Below, piece by piece: positions 8,757 to 17,757 of a DNA stretch of 64,000 nt. Origin of the DNA: Bin103 sp002238925. Its GTDB lineage: Bacteria; Spirochaetota; Spirochaetia; SZUA-6; Bin103. Both the position numbers and the translations under genes were made by a program. The notes beneath the pieces are model-generated. The model made no database searches. It was not told the origin of the DNA and saw only the letters and a list, made by a program, of their open reading frames with translations. How positions within the stretch are numbered: the stretch's first letter is position 1; every line of letters begins with the position of its first letter. The stretch is from positions 3,534,001-3,598,000 of the forward strand of contig OZ242313.1 of the NCBI GenBank assembly GCA_965208065.1, read 5' to 3'.

Positions 8757-9676
8757 GCGCGTGCAGCCTGGGTCGGATCGAGGCGCGCACCGTAGGCCGC
8801 CGTTACCCGATCCAGTATCACCGCCAGCACCACGATCGAGATGCCTGCCTCCAGTCCCATGCCCACGTCGCCGTTGTTGACGCCCCGCAGTACCTGGGCG
8901 CCCAGCCCGCGCGCGCCGATCATCGACGCGATCACCGCCATCGCCAGCGCCATCATGATGGTCTGGTTCACGCCGGCCATGATGGTGGGCATCGCCAGCG
9001 GTATGCGCACCCCCCACAGAATTTGCCGGCCGGTCGCGCCGAACGCATCCGCCGCTTCCACGGTGTTCGGATCCACCAGCCGGATGCCGAGATTGGTAAG
9101 CCGGATAATCGGCGGCACGGCGTAAATGAACACCGCCAGAATCGCCGCCACGTTGCCGAGCCCAAAGAAGAACACCACCGGGATCAGGTATACGAACGGC
9201 GGCATGGTCTGCATCAGGTCGAGGATCGGGTTGATGATGCTGCGCAGCGGCGGCGAGGTGGCCATGACGATTCCGACCGGAATCCCCACCGCCACGGTAA
9301 GCGTGGTCGCCACCAGCATGATTGCCAGGGTGCGCATGGTGTCGTCCCACAGACCGAAGAACCCGACGATCACCAGCGAAACAACCAGCCCCACCGTCAA
9401 CCAGCGGCGGCGCGACGAATGCCACGTCACCAGTGCCACGGCCGCGATGACCAGCCACCACGGCAGCCGCAAAAGAGACAGCTCGACGTAGCGCAGCAGG
9501 AACAGCAAACGGTCGCTCACGGCATCGAGCATCCACCCGAATTGACCGACCAGGAATCTCAGGAGGTCGTTGGTCCACTCCCGGAGCGGGATCTGGCACC
9601 CCTCGGGAAAGGTCGTGAGGATGCGACCGAAACTACCGGTACATTCTGCAAGCCAGTTTTCCATACCGGTGATCAA
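8753..9676 (-). CDS. proW: Glycine betaine/proline ABC importer, permease
   Basis: This 307-residue membrane protein has about seven hydrophobic segments. The EAA-like cytoplasmic loop EAADAFGATGRQILWGVRIPLAMPTI (only its start and end quoted in the family sense: EAADAFGATG ... IPLAMPTI) sits between helices near residues 210-235 and contacts the ATPase. TMPPFVYLIPVVFFFGLG is a strongly conserved ProW/OpuAB stretch. The first 70 residues are a soluble/amphipathic extension, as in ProW. It starts at ATG 9676, or possibly at 9664 (MENW), lies 79 nt after the binding-protein gene and overlaps the ATPase gene by 4 nt. It translocates betaine or proline across the inner membrane. Confidence 0.93.
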   Translation of the reverse strand: MITGMENWLAECTGSFGRILTTFPEGCQIPLREWTNDLLRFLVGQFGWMLDAVSDRLLFLLRYVELSLLRLPWWLVIAAVALVTWHSSRRRWLTVGLVVSLVIVGFFGLWDDTMRTLAIMLVATTLTVAVGIPVGIVMATSPPLRSIINPILDLMQTMPPFVYLIPVVFFFGLGNVAAILAVFIYAVPPIIRLTNLGIRLVDPNTVEAADAFGATGRQILWGVRIPLAMPTIMAGVNQTIMMALAMAVIASMIGARGLGAQVLRGVNNGDVGMGLEAGISIVVLAVILDRVTAAYGARLDPTQAARA

Positions 9677-9755
9677 CCATGCCGCGGCACCGCATCACGG
9701 GGCCGCGGCACGGTCAAACTACGCCGTCAAGTCAGCGTGTTCCTCGTTTCGGCCC

Positions 9756-10835
9756 CTAATTCAGCGAGGCCTGGACCCGTGCGGCGACATCAGCAGACAC
9801 CCAGGCAGTCCAGAGATCGGCCTGAGTTTCCAGGAAGTAACGCGCCGCGTCGTCCGCGCCCGCGTCGTTTTCACGCATGTACGCGAGAAACTGGCTGACC
9901 ACAAGCTGATCCAATTCGTATGCGCGCAGGAACTCGACCATTTCGTCGGAGGCGGCATCGGCGAACTCCTTGGTCACCGCCACGTTGACGATCGATGGCG
10001 GCCACGTACAACCGCGATCGCCCTCGACCCAGCAGTCGTCCGAGTACGCCGGCTCCTCCAGCACCACCATGTCATAGGTGCCGAGCACCCAGGTCGGCCC
10101 CCAATAGTAGCCGAGCCACGCCTCGCCCTTCTCGTACGCGCCGGCCAGTGAACTTGCCAACGCGGCGCCGGTGCCGGGCCGGAAATTGGTGAAGTGTTCG
10201 TCAAGCCCGTAGGTGGCCATCTTGTCATTGTTCACCAACTCGCACTGCCAACCGATGATGCAGTTGTAGAAGCGGCCCTTGCCCGGCTCTTCCGGGTCTT
10301 CGAACACCGAAGCGTACATCGGCAGGTCGTCCACCGACTTCAGATCGGGAGCCATCGGAGCAATACCGCGATCCGCATCGCCTTCGATCACGAAGCGCGG
10401 GACCAGGAATGCGTACTCACCGGCATTCATGTTCAGACCGAGATCAAGCACGTCGCCTGCCGCTGCGGCCTCGTGGTACATCTCCGGAGCCGTGTTGAAC
10501 CATATCTCCATGGCGATGTCTATGTCGCCGCGCACCAGCCCCTGGACCATGGGAATGGTGGATCCCGGAATGTCGGTGAAGGAGCAGCCGAATCCCGCCT
10601 GCAGGATTTGTCCGGCAATTTGGTTGTGCAACTGGGCGCTCGCCCAGTCGAGACCCGCGAACACGAGCTCGCGGGCGATGCCATTGCAGGCGTCGCTGTC
10701 GCCCTGCTCCTGGGCTGCCTCGGCAACCGCGAACGGGGCCGCCAGCGCCAGAACCAGCGCGCCGGCCAGGAACCTGATCGATTTCTTCGCAGCCGAAGAA
10801 CCGGAGCCGTCTATCGACTCATCATGAGAATACAT
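9756..10835 (-). CDS. proX: Glycine betaine/proline ABC importer, substrate-binding protein
   Basis: The 359-residue secreted protein carries a signal sequence (KKSIRFLAGALVLALAAPFAVAEA, of which the hydrophobic core is about residues 20-38). The mature part matches the ProX/OpuAC fold: an early VFAGLDWASAQLH, then SFTDIPGSTIPMVQGL and DIDIAMEIWF, and several Trp/Tyr residues (EAWLGYYWGPTW) that could build the aromatic cage for quaternary amines. Four Cys residues in the mature region (NC, WQC, DC, GC) might form disulfides. The ATG at 10835 is preferred to one at 10874 because the latter falls in the promoter. It is the first gene of the proX-proW-proV operon. Confidence 0.9.
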   Translation of the reverse strand: MYSHDESIDGSGSSAAKKSIRFLAGALVLALAAPFAVAEAAQEQGDSDACNGIARELVFAGLDWASAQLHNQIAGQILQAGFGCSFTDIPGSTIPMVQGLVRGDIDIAMEIWFNTAPEMYHEAAAAGDVLDLGLNMNAGEYAFLVPRFVIEGDADRGIAPMAPDLKSVDDLPMYASVFEDPEEPGKGRFYNCIIGWQCELVNNDKMATYGLDEHFTNFRPGTGAALASSLAGAYEKGEAWLGYYWGPTWVLGTYDMVVLEEPAYSDDCWVEGDRGCTWPPSIVNVAVTKEFADAASDEMVEFLRAYELDQLVVSQFLAYMRENDAGADDAARYFLETQADLWTAWVSADVAARVQASLN

Positions 10836-10845
10836 ACGGTAATTG

Positions 10846-10874
10846 ACTGTAGTTCGTCTTCCAGCACCTGTCAA
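10846..10874 (-). promoter_or_regulatory. Sigma70-type promoter of proXWV
   Basis: On the minus strand TTGACA (10874-10869) is followed after 17 nt by TACAGT (10851-10846). The predicted transcription start is about 4 nt before the proX ATG, leaving essentially no leader and no ribosome-binding site. Confidence 0.7.
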
Positions 10875-10932
10875 CGGGCTCTGACTTGCGGGACTTGCGG
10901 TGCCGCCGGTGGCCCGGAGGCATCCGCGCAGC

Positions 10933-12048
10933 TCACGTGACGGGTCCCTCGATGGCCTCGGTGAGACCGTCGTGCAGCTGCGGAGTCGGGCGCGCGGTGG
11001 CCGGCAGCGGCGTGTCGAACTGGTAGCTCGGGTCGTACCGCTGCCGCCTCCAGGTCCGCCGCATCTCGCGCCAGGCCTGCACCAGCGTCCGCGGCGCCGG
11101 CATGTCGGCGGCTATCTCCCGGGACAGCTTGGCCAGATTGTAGCAGGGGACACCGGAGTACATGTGATGCTCCGTGTGCCAATTCATGTGCCAGTAGATG
11201 AATTCCGAGAATGGATCGAGCGTGATCGTCCGGGTGCACTTGCGAAAGTCGGGCACGTTGTTGCGCAGGCCGGCGTGCATCGGCAACCCCACGAAGTACG
11301 CCCACCAGTTGGCGACAAAGGGAAAGCACGAAATCACCAGCGGCAGCCCCCAGTTTCCGGACCAGGCGGCATACGCGGCCACCAGCCCGTGAAACAGCAG
11401 CACCAGCCGCGACCACCACACCGACTTGCGCTTGGCGGCCGCTCGATCGGCCACGACCGCGGCGGCCCACTCCCCGTCGATCACGCCGGCCGCCGCCAGC
11501 ACGGTGTCCAGGATGATCGGCAACAGCCCGCCAAGCCCCAGCGAACGGCGCCCTCCCCACAGGTTCACCGTGAACATCTGCACCATGAGGGCAAGCCTCA
11601 GCGACGGCCTGACCGGCAGCACCGTCTCGCGGTCGCCCGCCGGATGAAGCGTGTAACGGTGGTGGAACCGGTGGCTCGCGGAATGATGGAACGGGTTGTC
11701 CCAACTCAACAGCGCGTATACGTACAGGAACAGCTTGTTGAGCCAACGGGTGCTGAACACCGTTCCGTGGTTGAGCTCGTGCGTCGCAAGCCCTCTGAAA
11801 AAGGAACCGATCGTGCCGTGCGCGAACATTGCCGCGGCAAATACCACCCACCACTGGTGAACCCAGCACAGGTATGCCAGCGAGCCGGTCACGGCGAACA
11901 GGGCAAGATGTCCTCCGGCCTGCAGCCAGCCACGCCGATCGCTGCGCCGCATGAGTTCGCGCAATATCCCCGGTTCGACCGGCGATCGATACCAAGCCAC
12001 GCGCAGGTCCGACCGCACCTGTGCCAGCGGGCGCCGCCGAGTGCTCAT
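10933..12048 (-). CDS. Membrane fatty-acid desaturase
   Basis: The 371-residue integral membrane protein contains the three histidine boxes of the di-iron desaturase superfamily: HELNH (90-94), HRFHH (126-130) and HTEHH (291-295), with hydrophobic stretches at about 45-85, 105-118, 175-190 and 210-255. It is expected to introduce a double bond into an acyl chain or a related lipid using O2 and an electron donor. The acceptor cannot be deduced; carotenoid ketolases and hydroxylases use similar boxes, but the size and spacing fit acyl-lipid desaturases better. It stands alone and is divergent from the penicillin-binding protein gene 80 nt away. Confidence 0.85.
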   Translation of the reverse strand: MSTRRRPLAQVRSDLRVAWYRSPVEPGILRELMRRSDRRGWLQAGGHLALFAVTGSLAYLCWVHQWWVVFAAAMFAHGTIGSFFRGLATHELNHGTVFSTRWLNKLFLYVYALLSWDNPFHHSASHRFHHRYTLHPAGDRETVLPVRPSLRLALMVQMFTVNLWGGRRSLGLGGLLPIILDTVLAAAGVIDGEWAAAVVADRAAAKRKSVWWSRLVLLFHGLVAAYAAWSGNWGLPLVISCFPFVANWWAYFVGLPMHAGLRNNVPDFRKCTRTITLDPFSEFIYWHMNWHTEHHMYSGVPCYNLAKLSREIAADMPAPRTLVQAWREMRRTWRRQRYDPSYQFDTPLPATARPTPQLHDGLTEAIEGPVT

Positions 12049-12128
12049 TCAAGTCCGGTTGTTCCATGACTCGCCGCCGCTGTCAAGGGACGCTCGGCAA
12101 CCTCCTTCGACCAGCCGATAAACGATAG

Positions 12129-14033
12129 GTGAGCACAGCGACGGACATGCCGGCACCAGATACGGGCGGCCGCGACCCGACGGCGCGGCGCCTGGTACTG
12201 TTCGTGTCGTTCCTGGTCCTGTGCATGGCGGCGCTGATCGTCCGCTACACCACGTTCATGATCGTCGACGGCCACCCGGCCGGCGATCCGGTGGTGCGCC
12301 TGCCGGAAGTGGAGCGGGGGCCGATCCTGGACCGCAACGGGCGCGTGCTGGCGGTTACCATCGAGCGCGACTCGGTCACCGCCTGGGCGCCGTCGGTCAC
12401 CGAACCGGACGCGTCGGCCGCGCTGCTTGCCGATATCCTGGATCTGCGCGCCAGCGACGTACGGCGCCTGTTCGACGGCGACGGCTTCGTGTACATCCAG
12501 CGCCACATTACGCCGGACCAGTCGGCTGCCATCCTGGCGGCGCGCGACCTGGGCGAACTGCGCGGCATCGACCTGCAGGCGGAGCAGGCGCGCTCCTACC
12601 CGGAAGGCGAACTCGCGGCGCACGTGTTGGGCTTCGTGGGCGTGGACAACGTGGGCCTGGAGGGCATCGAGAACTCGTTCAACTACGTGCTCGCGCCCGA
12701 TACCATCGCGCCGGAGGGCGGCGAGGTGCTCGGCCACCAAGTGTTCCTTACCCTCGACGTCAACGTCCAGCACGGAATGGAACAGCTTGCCGCCGACGCC
12801 CGCGCCGAGCACGACGCCGATGCCGTGTACATCGTGGTAGCCTCGGCCGAGACTGGCGAAATCCTCGCCTACGCCGCCCAGCCGTCGTTCGATCCCAACG
12901 CCTACGCGACGGTACCCAAGGAACGCTGGCGCAATGCGATCGCCACCATGCCGTACGAGCCGGGATCGGTATTCAAGATCTTCACCATGGCCAGTCTGCT
13001 GCAGAGCGGCGCCATCACCCCGTCCATGACGTTTCCGAGTCCCGGCTACTACCGGCGCAAGCTGCCGGGCGGCGGCACGATACGCATCGGCGACCTCGGC
13101 GTGTACGGCGACCTCGATGCCGAGAACATCCTGCGCTATTCCAGCAACGCCGGCACCGCGCACGCGTCGGACCGGATCGACGCCGACACCTTCCACCACA
13201 TGCTGCGCGCGTTCGGCTTCGGCGAGGCCACCGGGTCGCCGTTCCCGGGCGAGGCCGGCGGCACGCTGCGCAACACCGACGAATGGTCGGGGCGCACCAA
13301 GCCGACCATCGCGATCGGACAAGAGATCTCGGTGACCGCCCTGCAGGTGATCCAGGCTGCGTCCGCATTCGCCAACGGCGGCATGCTGCTGCGACCGCGG
13401 CTGGTGCGCGAGGTGGTTGCCGCCGACGGCACCGTGGTAAAGCCGTTCGCCGCCGAGCCGGTGCGCCGGGTGGTCGCCCCGGAGGTCGCCTCCCGCGTGC
13501 TTGCCATGATGGAGACGGTAGCCACCAAGGGTACCGGCCGCCTGGCTCAGCTCAACGGCTACCGCATCGCCACCAAGACCGGCACCGCGCAGGTGTACGA
13601 TCCGGAAACGGGAGGCTACTCCGACGACCACCTCATCGCGTCGATCCTCGGCATCCTCCCCGCCGACGATCCGCGCTTCATCTCCTACGTCATCATCCAG
13701 CATCCGAAGGGAGCGCAGCGCTACGGCGGCCTGATCGCGGCGCCACTGTTGAAACAGGTGTCCCGCTTCCTCACCACCTACTACCGCATGCCGCCGAACG
13801 ACGCCGACCCGCTCACGCACCCGGCGCACATCGTGGTCTCCGCCACCCCGCACCTTACCGTCGGAGAAGCGATCCCGGACCTCGCCGGGCTGCCGCTGCG
13901 CCGCCTGCTGCCGCTGCTCGAGCTGGCGGACGTAAGCGTGTCGCTGCACGGCTCCGGCTACGTGACCAGCCAGGATCCCGCGCCCGGATCGGCGCTCACT
14001 GCCGGGTCCACCTTGCACGTCTGGTTGCGCTGA
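12129..14033 (+). CDS. Penicillin-binding protein (class B, FtsI/PBP2-like) with C-terminal PASTA domain
   Basis: This 634-residue transpeptidase cross-links peptidoglycan in the periplasm. A single N-terminal membrane anchor (about 22-45) precedes a dimerisation domain (VERGPILDRNGRVLA) and the transpeptidase domain, with the active-site Ser280 in PGSVFK, SSNAG near 338 and KTGTAQ near 484. The last 60 residues (about 575-634) form one PASTA repeat (GEAIPDLAGLPLRRLL ... SALTAGSTLHV), as in spore/septal PBPs of many Gram-positives and some spirochaetes. The start is GTG at 12129. No mraY/murE-type cell-wall cluster is adjacent, so whether it is the divisional FtsI or a second class B PBP is open. 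Confidence 0.93.
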   Translation: MSTATDMPAPDTGGRDPTARRLVLFVSFLVLCMAALIVRYTTFMIVDGHPAGDPVVRLPEVERGPILDRNGRVLAVTIERDSVTAWAPSVTEPDASAALLADILDLRASDVRRLFDGDGFVYIQRHITPDQSAAILAARDLGELRGIDLQAEQARSYPEGELAAHVLGFVGVDNVGLEGIENSFNYVLAPDTIAPEGGEVLGHQVFLTLDVNVQHGMEQLAADARAEHDADAVYIVVASAETGEILAYAAQPSFDPNAYATVPKERWRNAIATMPYEPGSVFKIFTMASLLQSGAITPSMTFPSPGYYRRKLPGGGTIRIGDLGVYGDLDAENILRYSSNAGTAHASDRIDADTFHHMLRAFGFGEATGSPFPGEAGGTLRNTDEWSGRTKPTIAIGQEISVTALQVIQAASAFANGGMLLRPRLVREVVAADGTVVKPFAAEPVRRVVAPEVASRVLAMMETVATKGTGRLAQLNGYRIATKTGTAQVYDPETGGYSDDHLIASILGILPADDPRFISYVIIQHPKGAQRYGGLIAAPLLKQVSRFLTTYYRMPPNDADPLTHPAHIVVSATPHLTVGEAIPDLAGLPLRRLLPLLELADVSVSLHGSGYVTSQDPAPGSALTAGSTLHVWLR

Positions 14034-14037
14034 CCAC

Positions 14038-14060
14038 CTGCCGCGCCTGCCGCGCCTGCC
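14038..14060. repeat. 9-nt tandem repeat CTGCCGCGC (2.6 copies)
   Basis: CTGCCGCGC at 14038-14046 and 14047-14055, then CTGCC. It fills the space between the PBP stop and the proS promoter. Confidence 0.6.
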
Positions 14061-14068
14061 GGTGTATC

Positions 14069-14097
14069 TTGAGCTTCCGGCGGCCAGCGGCTAACTT
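14069..14097 (+). promoter_or_regulatory. Promoter of proS
   Basis: TTGAGC (14069-14074), a 17-nt spacer and TAACTT (14092-14097). The ATG of proS is 9 nt after the -10 box, so the transcript would have at most about three untranslated bases. Confidence 0.55.
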
Positions 14098-14106
14098 TGC
14101 GCCGCG

Positions 14107-15618
14107 ATGAGCAAGCGAGCAACCCGAACCGCCATATCCCCTACCCGCGACGAGAACTACCCCGAGTGGTACCAACAGGTGGTGCGGGCCGCCGACCTGG
14201 CCGAACTGTCCCCGGTGCGCGGCTGCATGGTAATCAAACCGTGGGGCTATGCGCTGTGGGAGAACATGCAGCGGGCACTCGACGGCATGTTCAAGGCCAC
14301 CGGGCACAGCAACGCCTACTTTCCGCTGTTCATTCCGCTCCGCTACCTGGAGCGCGAGGCGGAGCACGTGGAGGGGTTCGCCAAGGAGTGCGCGGTGGTC
14401 ACCCACCATCGGCTGGAGCCCGGCGAGGACGGCGGGCTGGTGCCGGCCGGCAAGCTCGATGAGCCGTACGTGGTGCGCCCGACCAGCGAGACCATCATCG
14501 GCGAGATGTACTCCAAGTGGGTGCAGTCGTATCGCGATCTGCCGATTCTGATCAACCAGTGGGCCAACGTGGTGCGCTGGGAGTTGCGCCCGCGCCTGTT
14601 CCTGCGCACCGCCGAGTTCCTCTGGCAGGAGGGCCACACCGTGCACGCCACCGCCGGCGAGGCGCACGAGGAGACGCTGCGCATGCTCGGCGTGTACGCC
14701 GACTTCGCCGAGAACCACATGGCCATGCCGGTGGTGCGCGGCGAGAAGAGCGCCGGCGAACGCTTTCCCGGCGCCGAGAACACCTACACCATCGAGGCGA
14801 TGATGCAGGATCGCAAGGCGCTGCAGGCGGGCACCTCGCACTTTCTGGGCCAGAACTTCGCGCGTGCCTGCAACATCACCTTCAGCGACCGGGACGGCGC
14901 ACTCGCCCATGCCTGGACCACCTCCTGGGGCGTGTCCACGCGCCTGGTGGGCGGGCTGATCATGACCCACGGCGATGACGACGGCGTGGTGCTGCCGCCG
15001 CGCCTGGCGCCACAGCAGGCGGTGATCCTGCCCATCTACAAGGACGAGACGCAGCGCAACGCGGTGCTCGACTTCTGCCGCGGCCTGGAACGGCGGCTGC
15101 GCGACGCGCGCTACGCGGACGAACCGCTGCGGGTCGCCATCGACGACCGCGACCTGCGCGGCGGCGAGAAGAACTGGTACCACGTCAAGCGCGGGGTACC
15201 GCTGCGCATCGAGGTGGGGCCGCGCGACCTCGCCGCCGGCACCGTGTCCGTTGCCCGCCGCGACCAGCCGCCGCGGCAGCGCGACGCCGTGGCGCACGAG
15301 CAGCTGGTTGCGGATGCGCCGGCGCTGCTTGCGGCGATGCAGGACGGTATGCTGCAGCGCGCGCGGCGCTTCCTGGCCGACCACAGCACCCGGGTTTCCA
15401 GCCTTGCGGCACTTGAGGAGTACTTCCGCGACGACGCGTCGGCCGGCTTCGCGACGGCACCGGTATCGGCCGCCGCCGAACAGGATCCGGCCTACCGCGA
15501 GCTGCTCGGCAGGCTCAAGCTGAGCCTGCGCTGCATCCCGGACGCCGCCGACACCGGCACCTGCATATTTGGCGGCGAGGCCGGCGCACCGGCGGCGGTG
15601 ATCGCGCGCGCCTATTGA
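14107..15618 (+). CDS. proS: Prolyl-tRNA synthetase, archaeal/eukaryal-type
   Basis: The 503-residue enzyme charges tRNA-Pro. It begins NYPEWYQQVVRAADLAE, has KPWGYALWE near 42, the motif 2 region RWELRPRLFLRTAEFLWQEGH near 158-177, and a C-terminal segment ending in ...AY. This compact form, without the editing insertion of the common bacterial ProRS (about 570 residues), is the archaeal/eukaryal type also found in some bacteria, including Borrelia, Deinococcus and mycoplasmas. The zinc-binding region at the C-terminus is only partly recognisable (LRCIPD, TGTCIFGGE). The ATG at 14107 directly follows a -10-like TAACTT and has no ribosome-binding site. Confidence 0.95.
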   Translation: MSKRATRTAISPTRDENYPEWYQQVVRAADLAELSPVRGCMVIKPWGYALWENMQRALDGMFKATGHSNAYFPLFIPLRYLEREAEHVEGFAKECAVVTHHRLEPGEDGGLVPAGKLDEPYVVRPTSETIIGEMYSKWVQSYRDLPILINQWANVVRWELRPRLFLRTAEFLWQEGHTVHATAGEAHEETLRMLGVYADFAENHMAMPVVRGEKSAGERFPGAENTYTIEAMMQDRKALQAGTSHFLGQNFARACNITFSDRDGALAHAWTTSWGVSTRLVGGLIMTHGDDDGVVLPPRLAPQQAVILPIYKDETQRNAVLDFCRGLERRLRDARYADEPLRVAIDDRDLRGGEKNWYHVKRGVPLRIEVGPRDLAAGTVSVARRDQPPRQRDAVAHEQLVADAPALLAAMQDGMLQRARRFLADHSTRVSSLAALEEYFRDDASAGFATAPVSAAAEQDPAYRELLGRLKLSLRCIPDAADTGTCIFGGEAGAPAAVIARAY

Positions 15619-15627
15619 GGCGCCCGG

Positions 15628-15657
15628 TCCCGGCGCATCCCGGCGCATCCCGGCGCA
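15628..15657. repeat. 10-nt tandem repeat TCCCGGCGCA (3 perfect copies)
   Basis: Copies at 15628-15637, 15638-15647 and 15648-15657, starting 9 nt after the proS stop. It contains no long stem and is probably a replication-slippage array. Confidence 0.75.
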
Positions 15658-15702
15658 GGCGGCCTATTCACGTCGCGCCGCCGCGCGGGTATGCTTGCTG
15701 AT

Positions 15703-15909
15703 ATGCCGATCAACCTGATCGCCATTGCGATCCTGGTCGTTGTGGCGGCGCTGCTGGCTTACATGATAGCGGTGCTCGGCCAGCCACTGTTCAAGCTGAC
15801 CCGCTCCGGCGGCGCGCTGGCCGTCGGCCGCGGTGTGCTGCTCGGCGTGGTGCTGCTCGCCGAACTGGCGGCGGTGATTGCCATCACCGCGGTGGTGGTG
15901 CGGCTGTAA
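15703..15909 (+). CDS. Small two-helix membrane protein of unknown function
   Basis: This 68-residue protein has two hydrophobic helices (about 4-24 and 42-66) joined by a short polar loop (KLTRSGGAL). The start at ATG 15703 is supported by a promoter-like pair, TTCACG (15667-15672), 17 nt, TATGCT (15690-15695), placing transcription start at or next to this ATG; an in-frame ATG at 15691 falls inside the -10 box. No family is recognised. High hydrophobicity and coding-like composition favour a real gene, but its size leaves doubt. Confidence 0.5.
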   Translation: MPINLIAIAILVVVAALLAYMIAVLGQPLFKLTRSGGALAVGRGVLLGVVLLAELAAVIAITAVVVRL

Positions 15910-15954
15910 TCGCGCTGCTCGGGCCGTGAAACTGCTCGCCAGGCCCCGGTTCCG

Positions 15955-17106
15955 TTACCGGTCCGGGTTGGTGATCCGGTAGAGCGTGCCGTCGGACTCG
16001 TCGGTCAGCACCCAGAGGGCGCCGTCCGGCCCCTGGCGTACGTCGCGCACCCGCTCCGCCAGCCGGTCCAGCAGCACCTCCTGCTCGACTGCCTCCTCCC
16101 CGCGCAGCACGACACGGCGCAGGTGGCGGCCCACCAGGGCGCCCGCGAACAGGTCGCCGCGCCAGCGCGGAAACTCGCCGCCGGTGTAGAACGCCATCCC
16201 GGAAGGCGCGATCGACGGCGTCCAATTCAGCAGCGGCGACTGCATGCCCGGCGCCTCGGTGCCGATCCCGATGCGCGGGCCCGAGTACTCGCGGCCGAAT
16301 GTCACCACCGGCCAGCCGTAATTGGCGCCGCCGCGCAGGATGTTGATCTCGTCGCCGCCGCGCGGACCGTGTTCGTGCACCCAGACGGCGCCGGTCTCGG
16401 GGTGAATGGCCAGCCCCTGCACGTTGCGATGGCCCCAGGTGAACACTTCCGGGGCGGCGCCGGGAATCGCCAGTGCGGCGGTGCGCGGCGACGGGCTGCC
16501 GTCGGTCCTGATGCGCAGCACCGATCCGGCATGGTCGGCGGGATCCTGGGCGCGCTGGCGCTGGCCGCGGTCGCCGAGCCCGATTACCAGGTCGCCGTCG
16601 GCCAGGATCGCCAGCCGCGAGCCGAAGTGGCGGCCGCCGCGCGACGCCCGGTTCATGGCGAAGATGCGCCTCACCTCCAGCAGCCGGCCGCCGTCCAGCT
16701 CGGCGCGCGCCACGGCAGTGCGCAGGCCACCGTCGGCGCGCTCCACGTAGGAGAAGAAGATCAACCGGTTGGCGGCGAAACCGGGATCGACAATTACGTC
16801 GAGCAGGCCGCCCTGACCCGCCGCGGCGATTTCCGGAAGCCCGGCCACCGCGGTGCGCGCGCCGGTGGCGTCGATACGCAGCAGGCGGCCGAGGCGCTCG
16901 GTGATCAGCAGCCCGCCATCGGGCAAAAACGCCACCGCCCACGGGTGCTCGAGTCCGGTCACAACCGGTTCGACGGCATAGTCGTGTTCGCTCGACCGAT
17001 AGATCTGCTCCTGCGCCGGCGCCTGGATCAGGCCGCCGAGCAGGAACGACACGCCGGCAATCAGCACGGCAACGGCCCGCCTTGCACCACTCTGCATAAC
17101 TCCCAT
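15955..17106 (-). CDS. Secreted PQQ-dependent aldose sugar dehydrogenase family protein
   Basis: The 383-residue protein has a signal sequence (core about 10-30, ending APAQE) and the beta-propeller of the soluble glucose/aldose dehydrogenase family (YliI/Asd-like): GLEHPWAVAFLPDGGLLITER near 50-70, GQGGLLDV near 96, GGRHFGSRL near 145, and HEHGPRGGDEIN near 230, containing His/Arg residues of the cofactor pocket. NWTPSIAPSGMAFY near 280 is also typical. It would oxidise aldoses in the periplasm with PQQ and Ca2+. A second ATG at 17097 lies 8 nt downstream of a TATCAA hexamer and could be the true start; the signal sequence is intact either way. No PQQ biosynthesis genes are in view. Confidence 0.88.
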   Translation of the reverse strand: MGVMQSGARRAVAVLIAGVSFLLGGLIQAPAQEQIYRSSEHDYAVEPVVTGLEHPWAVAFLPDGGLLITERLGRLLRIDATGARTAVAGLPEIAAAGQGGLLDVIVDPGFAANRLIFFSYVERADGGLRTAVARAELDGGRLLEVRRIFAMNRASRGGRHFGSRLAILADGDLVIGLGDRGQRQRAQDPADHAGSVLRIRTDGSPSPRTAALAIPGAAPEVFTWGHRNVQGLAIHPETGAVWVHEHGPRGGDEINILRGGANYGWPVVTFGREYSGPRIGIGTEAPGMQSPLLNWTPSIAPSGMAFYTGGEFPRWRGDLFAGALVGRHLRRVVLRGEEAVEQEVLLDRLAERVRDVRQGPDGALWVLTDESDGTLYRITNPDR

Positions 17107-17180
17107 TGATACCCGGCCGCGCCGGTCCGTGTCATCGGGTCATCCCGAGCGCCCCCGAGCGCCCGACCGCGGCGCCCCGG

Positions 17181-17209
17181 TTGGCGCGATCGGCGCCGCG
17201 CGGTAGCAT
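17181..17209 (+). promoter_or_regulatory. Promoter of the DinB-like gene
   Basis: TTGGCG (17181-17186), 17-nt spacer, TAGCAT (17204-17209). The start codon follows 7 nt after the -10 box, predicting a leaderless transcript. Confidence 0.5.
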
Positions 17210-17216
17210 CCCCGTC

Positions 17217-17729
17217 ATGAGCGACGACCTCGCGCGCAGCGCCGCCGATGCGCTGCGCTTCATAGCCGACGAATTCACTCTCAACCGGCGCCTCGCCGAG
17301 CGTGCCGTGGCCCAGATGCCGCCCGCGGAGCTGGGCTGGTTGCCGGACGAGCACTCCAACAGTGTTGCCATGCTGATGAAACACGTCGGCGGCAACCTCC
17401 GCTCCCGGTTCACCGATTTCCTCACCACCGACGGCGAGAAGCCGACCCGCGACCGCGACGCCGAGTTCCGCAACGATGTGGTGGACCATGACGCGGTGCA
17501 CGCCCAGTGGACCGCCGGCTGGGAGTGCGTGGATGCCACGCTCGCCACGCTCCGCCCCGCCGACCTGAACCGTGAGGTAACCATCCGCGGTGAGCCGCAC
17601 ACCGTGCTGCAGGCGTTGCTGCGCGCGATGGCCCACGCCGCCTACCACAGCGGCCAGATCGTCGAACTCGCGCGCATGCGGAGCCCGCGGTGGGCTGCCC
17701 TGACCAGACCCCGGCAGAACGCGCCCTGA
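17217..17729 (+). CDS. DinB-like (DUF1572-type) metal-binding helical protein
   Basis: This 170-residue four-helix protein of the DinB/YfiT superfamily has candidate metal-ligand histidines at about 59 (LMKHVGGN) and in the AHAAYHSGQIV motif near 140-150. The latter is characteristic of DinB-like proteins, which in other bacteria act as thiol transferases or damage-induced proteins. The ATG at 17217 is supported by TTGGCG (17181-17186), 17 nt, TAGCAT (17204-17209) with only 7 nt to the start; longer open frames upstream pass through the promoter. It is convergent with the methyltransferase gene that follows. The substrate is unknown. Confidence 0.82.
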   Translation: MSDDLARSAADALRFIADEFTLNRRLAERAVAQMPPAELGWLPDEHSNSVAMLMKHVGGNLRSRFTDFLTTDGEKPTRDRDAEFRNDVVDHDAVHAQWTAGWECVDATLATLRPADLNREVTIRGEPHTVLQALLRAMAHAAYHSGQIVELARMRSPRWAALTRPRQNAP

Positions 17730-17757
17730 GCCTGCCCGGGCGGCCCGGTAGTATCCC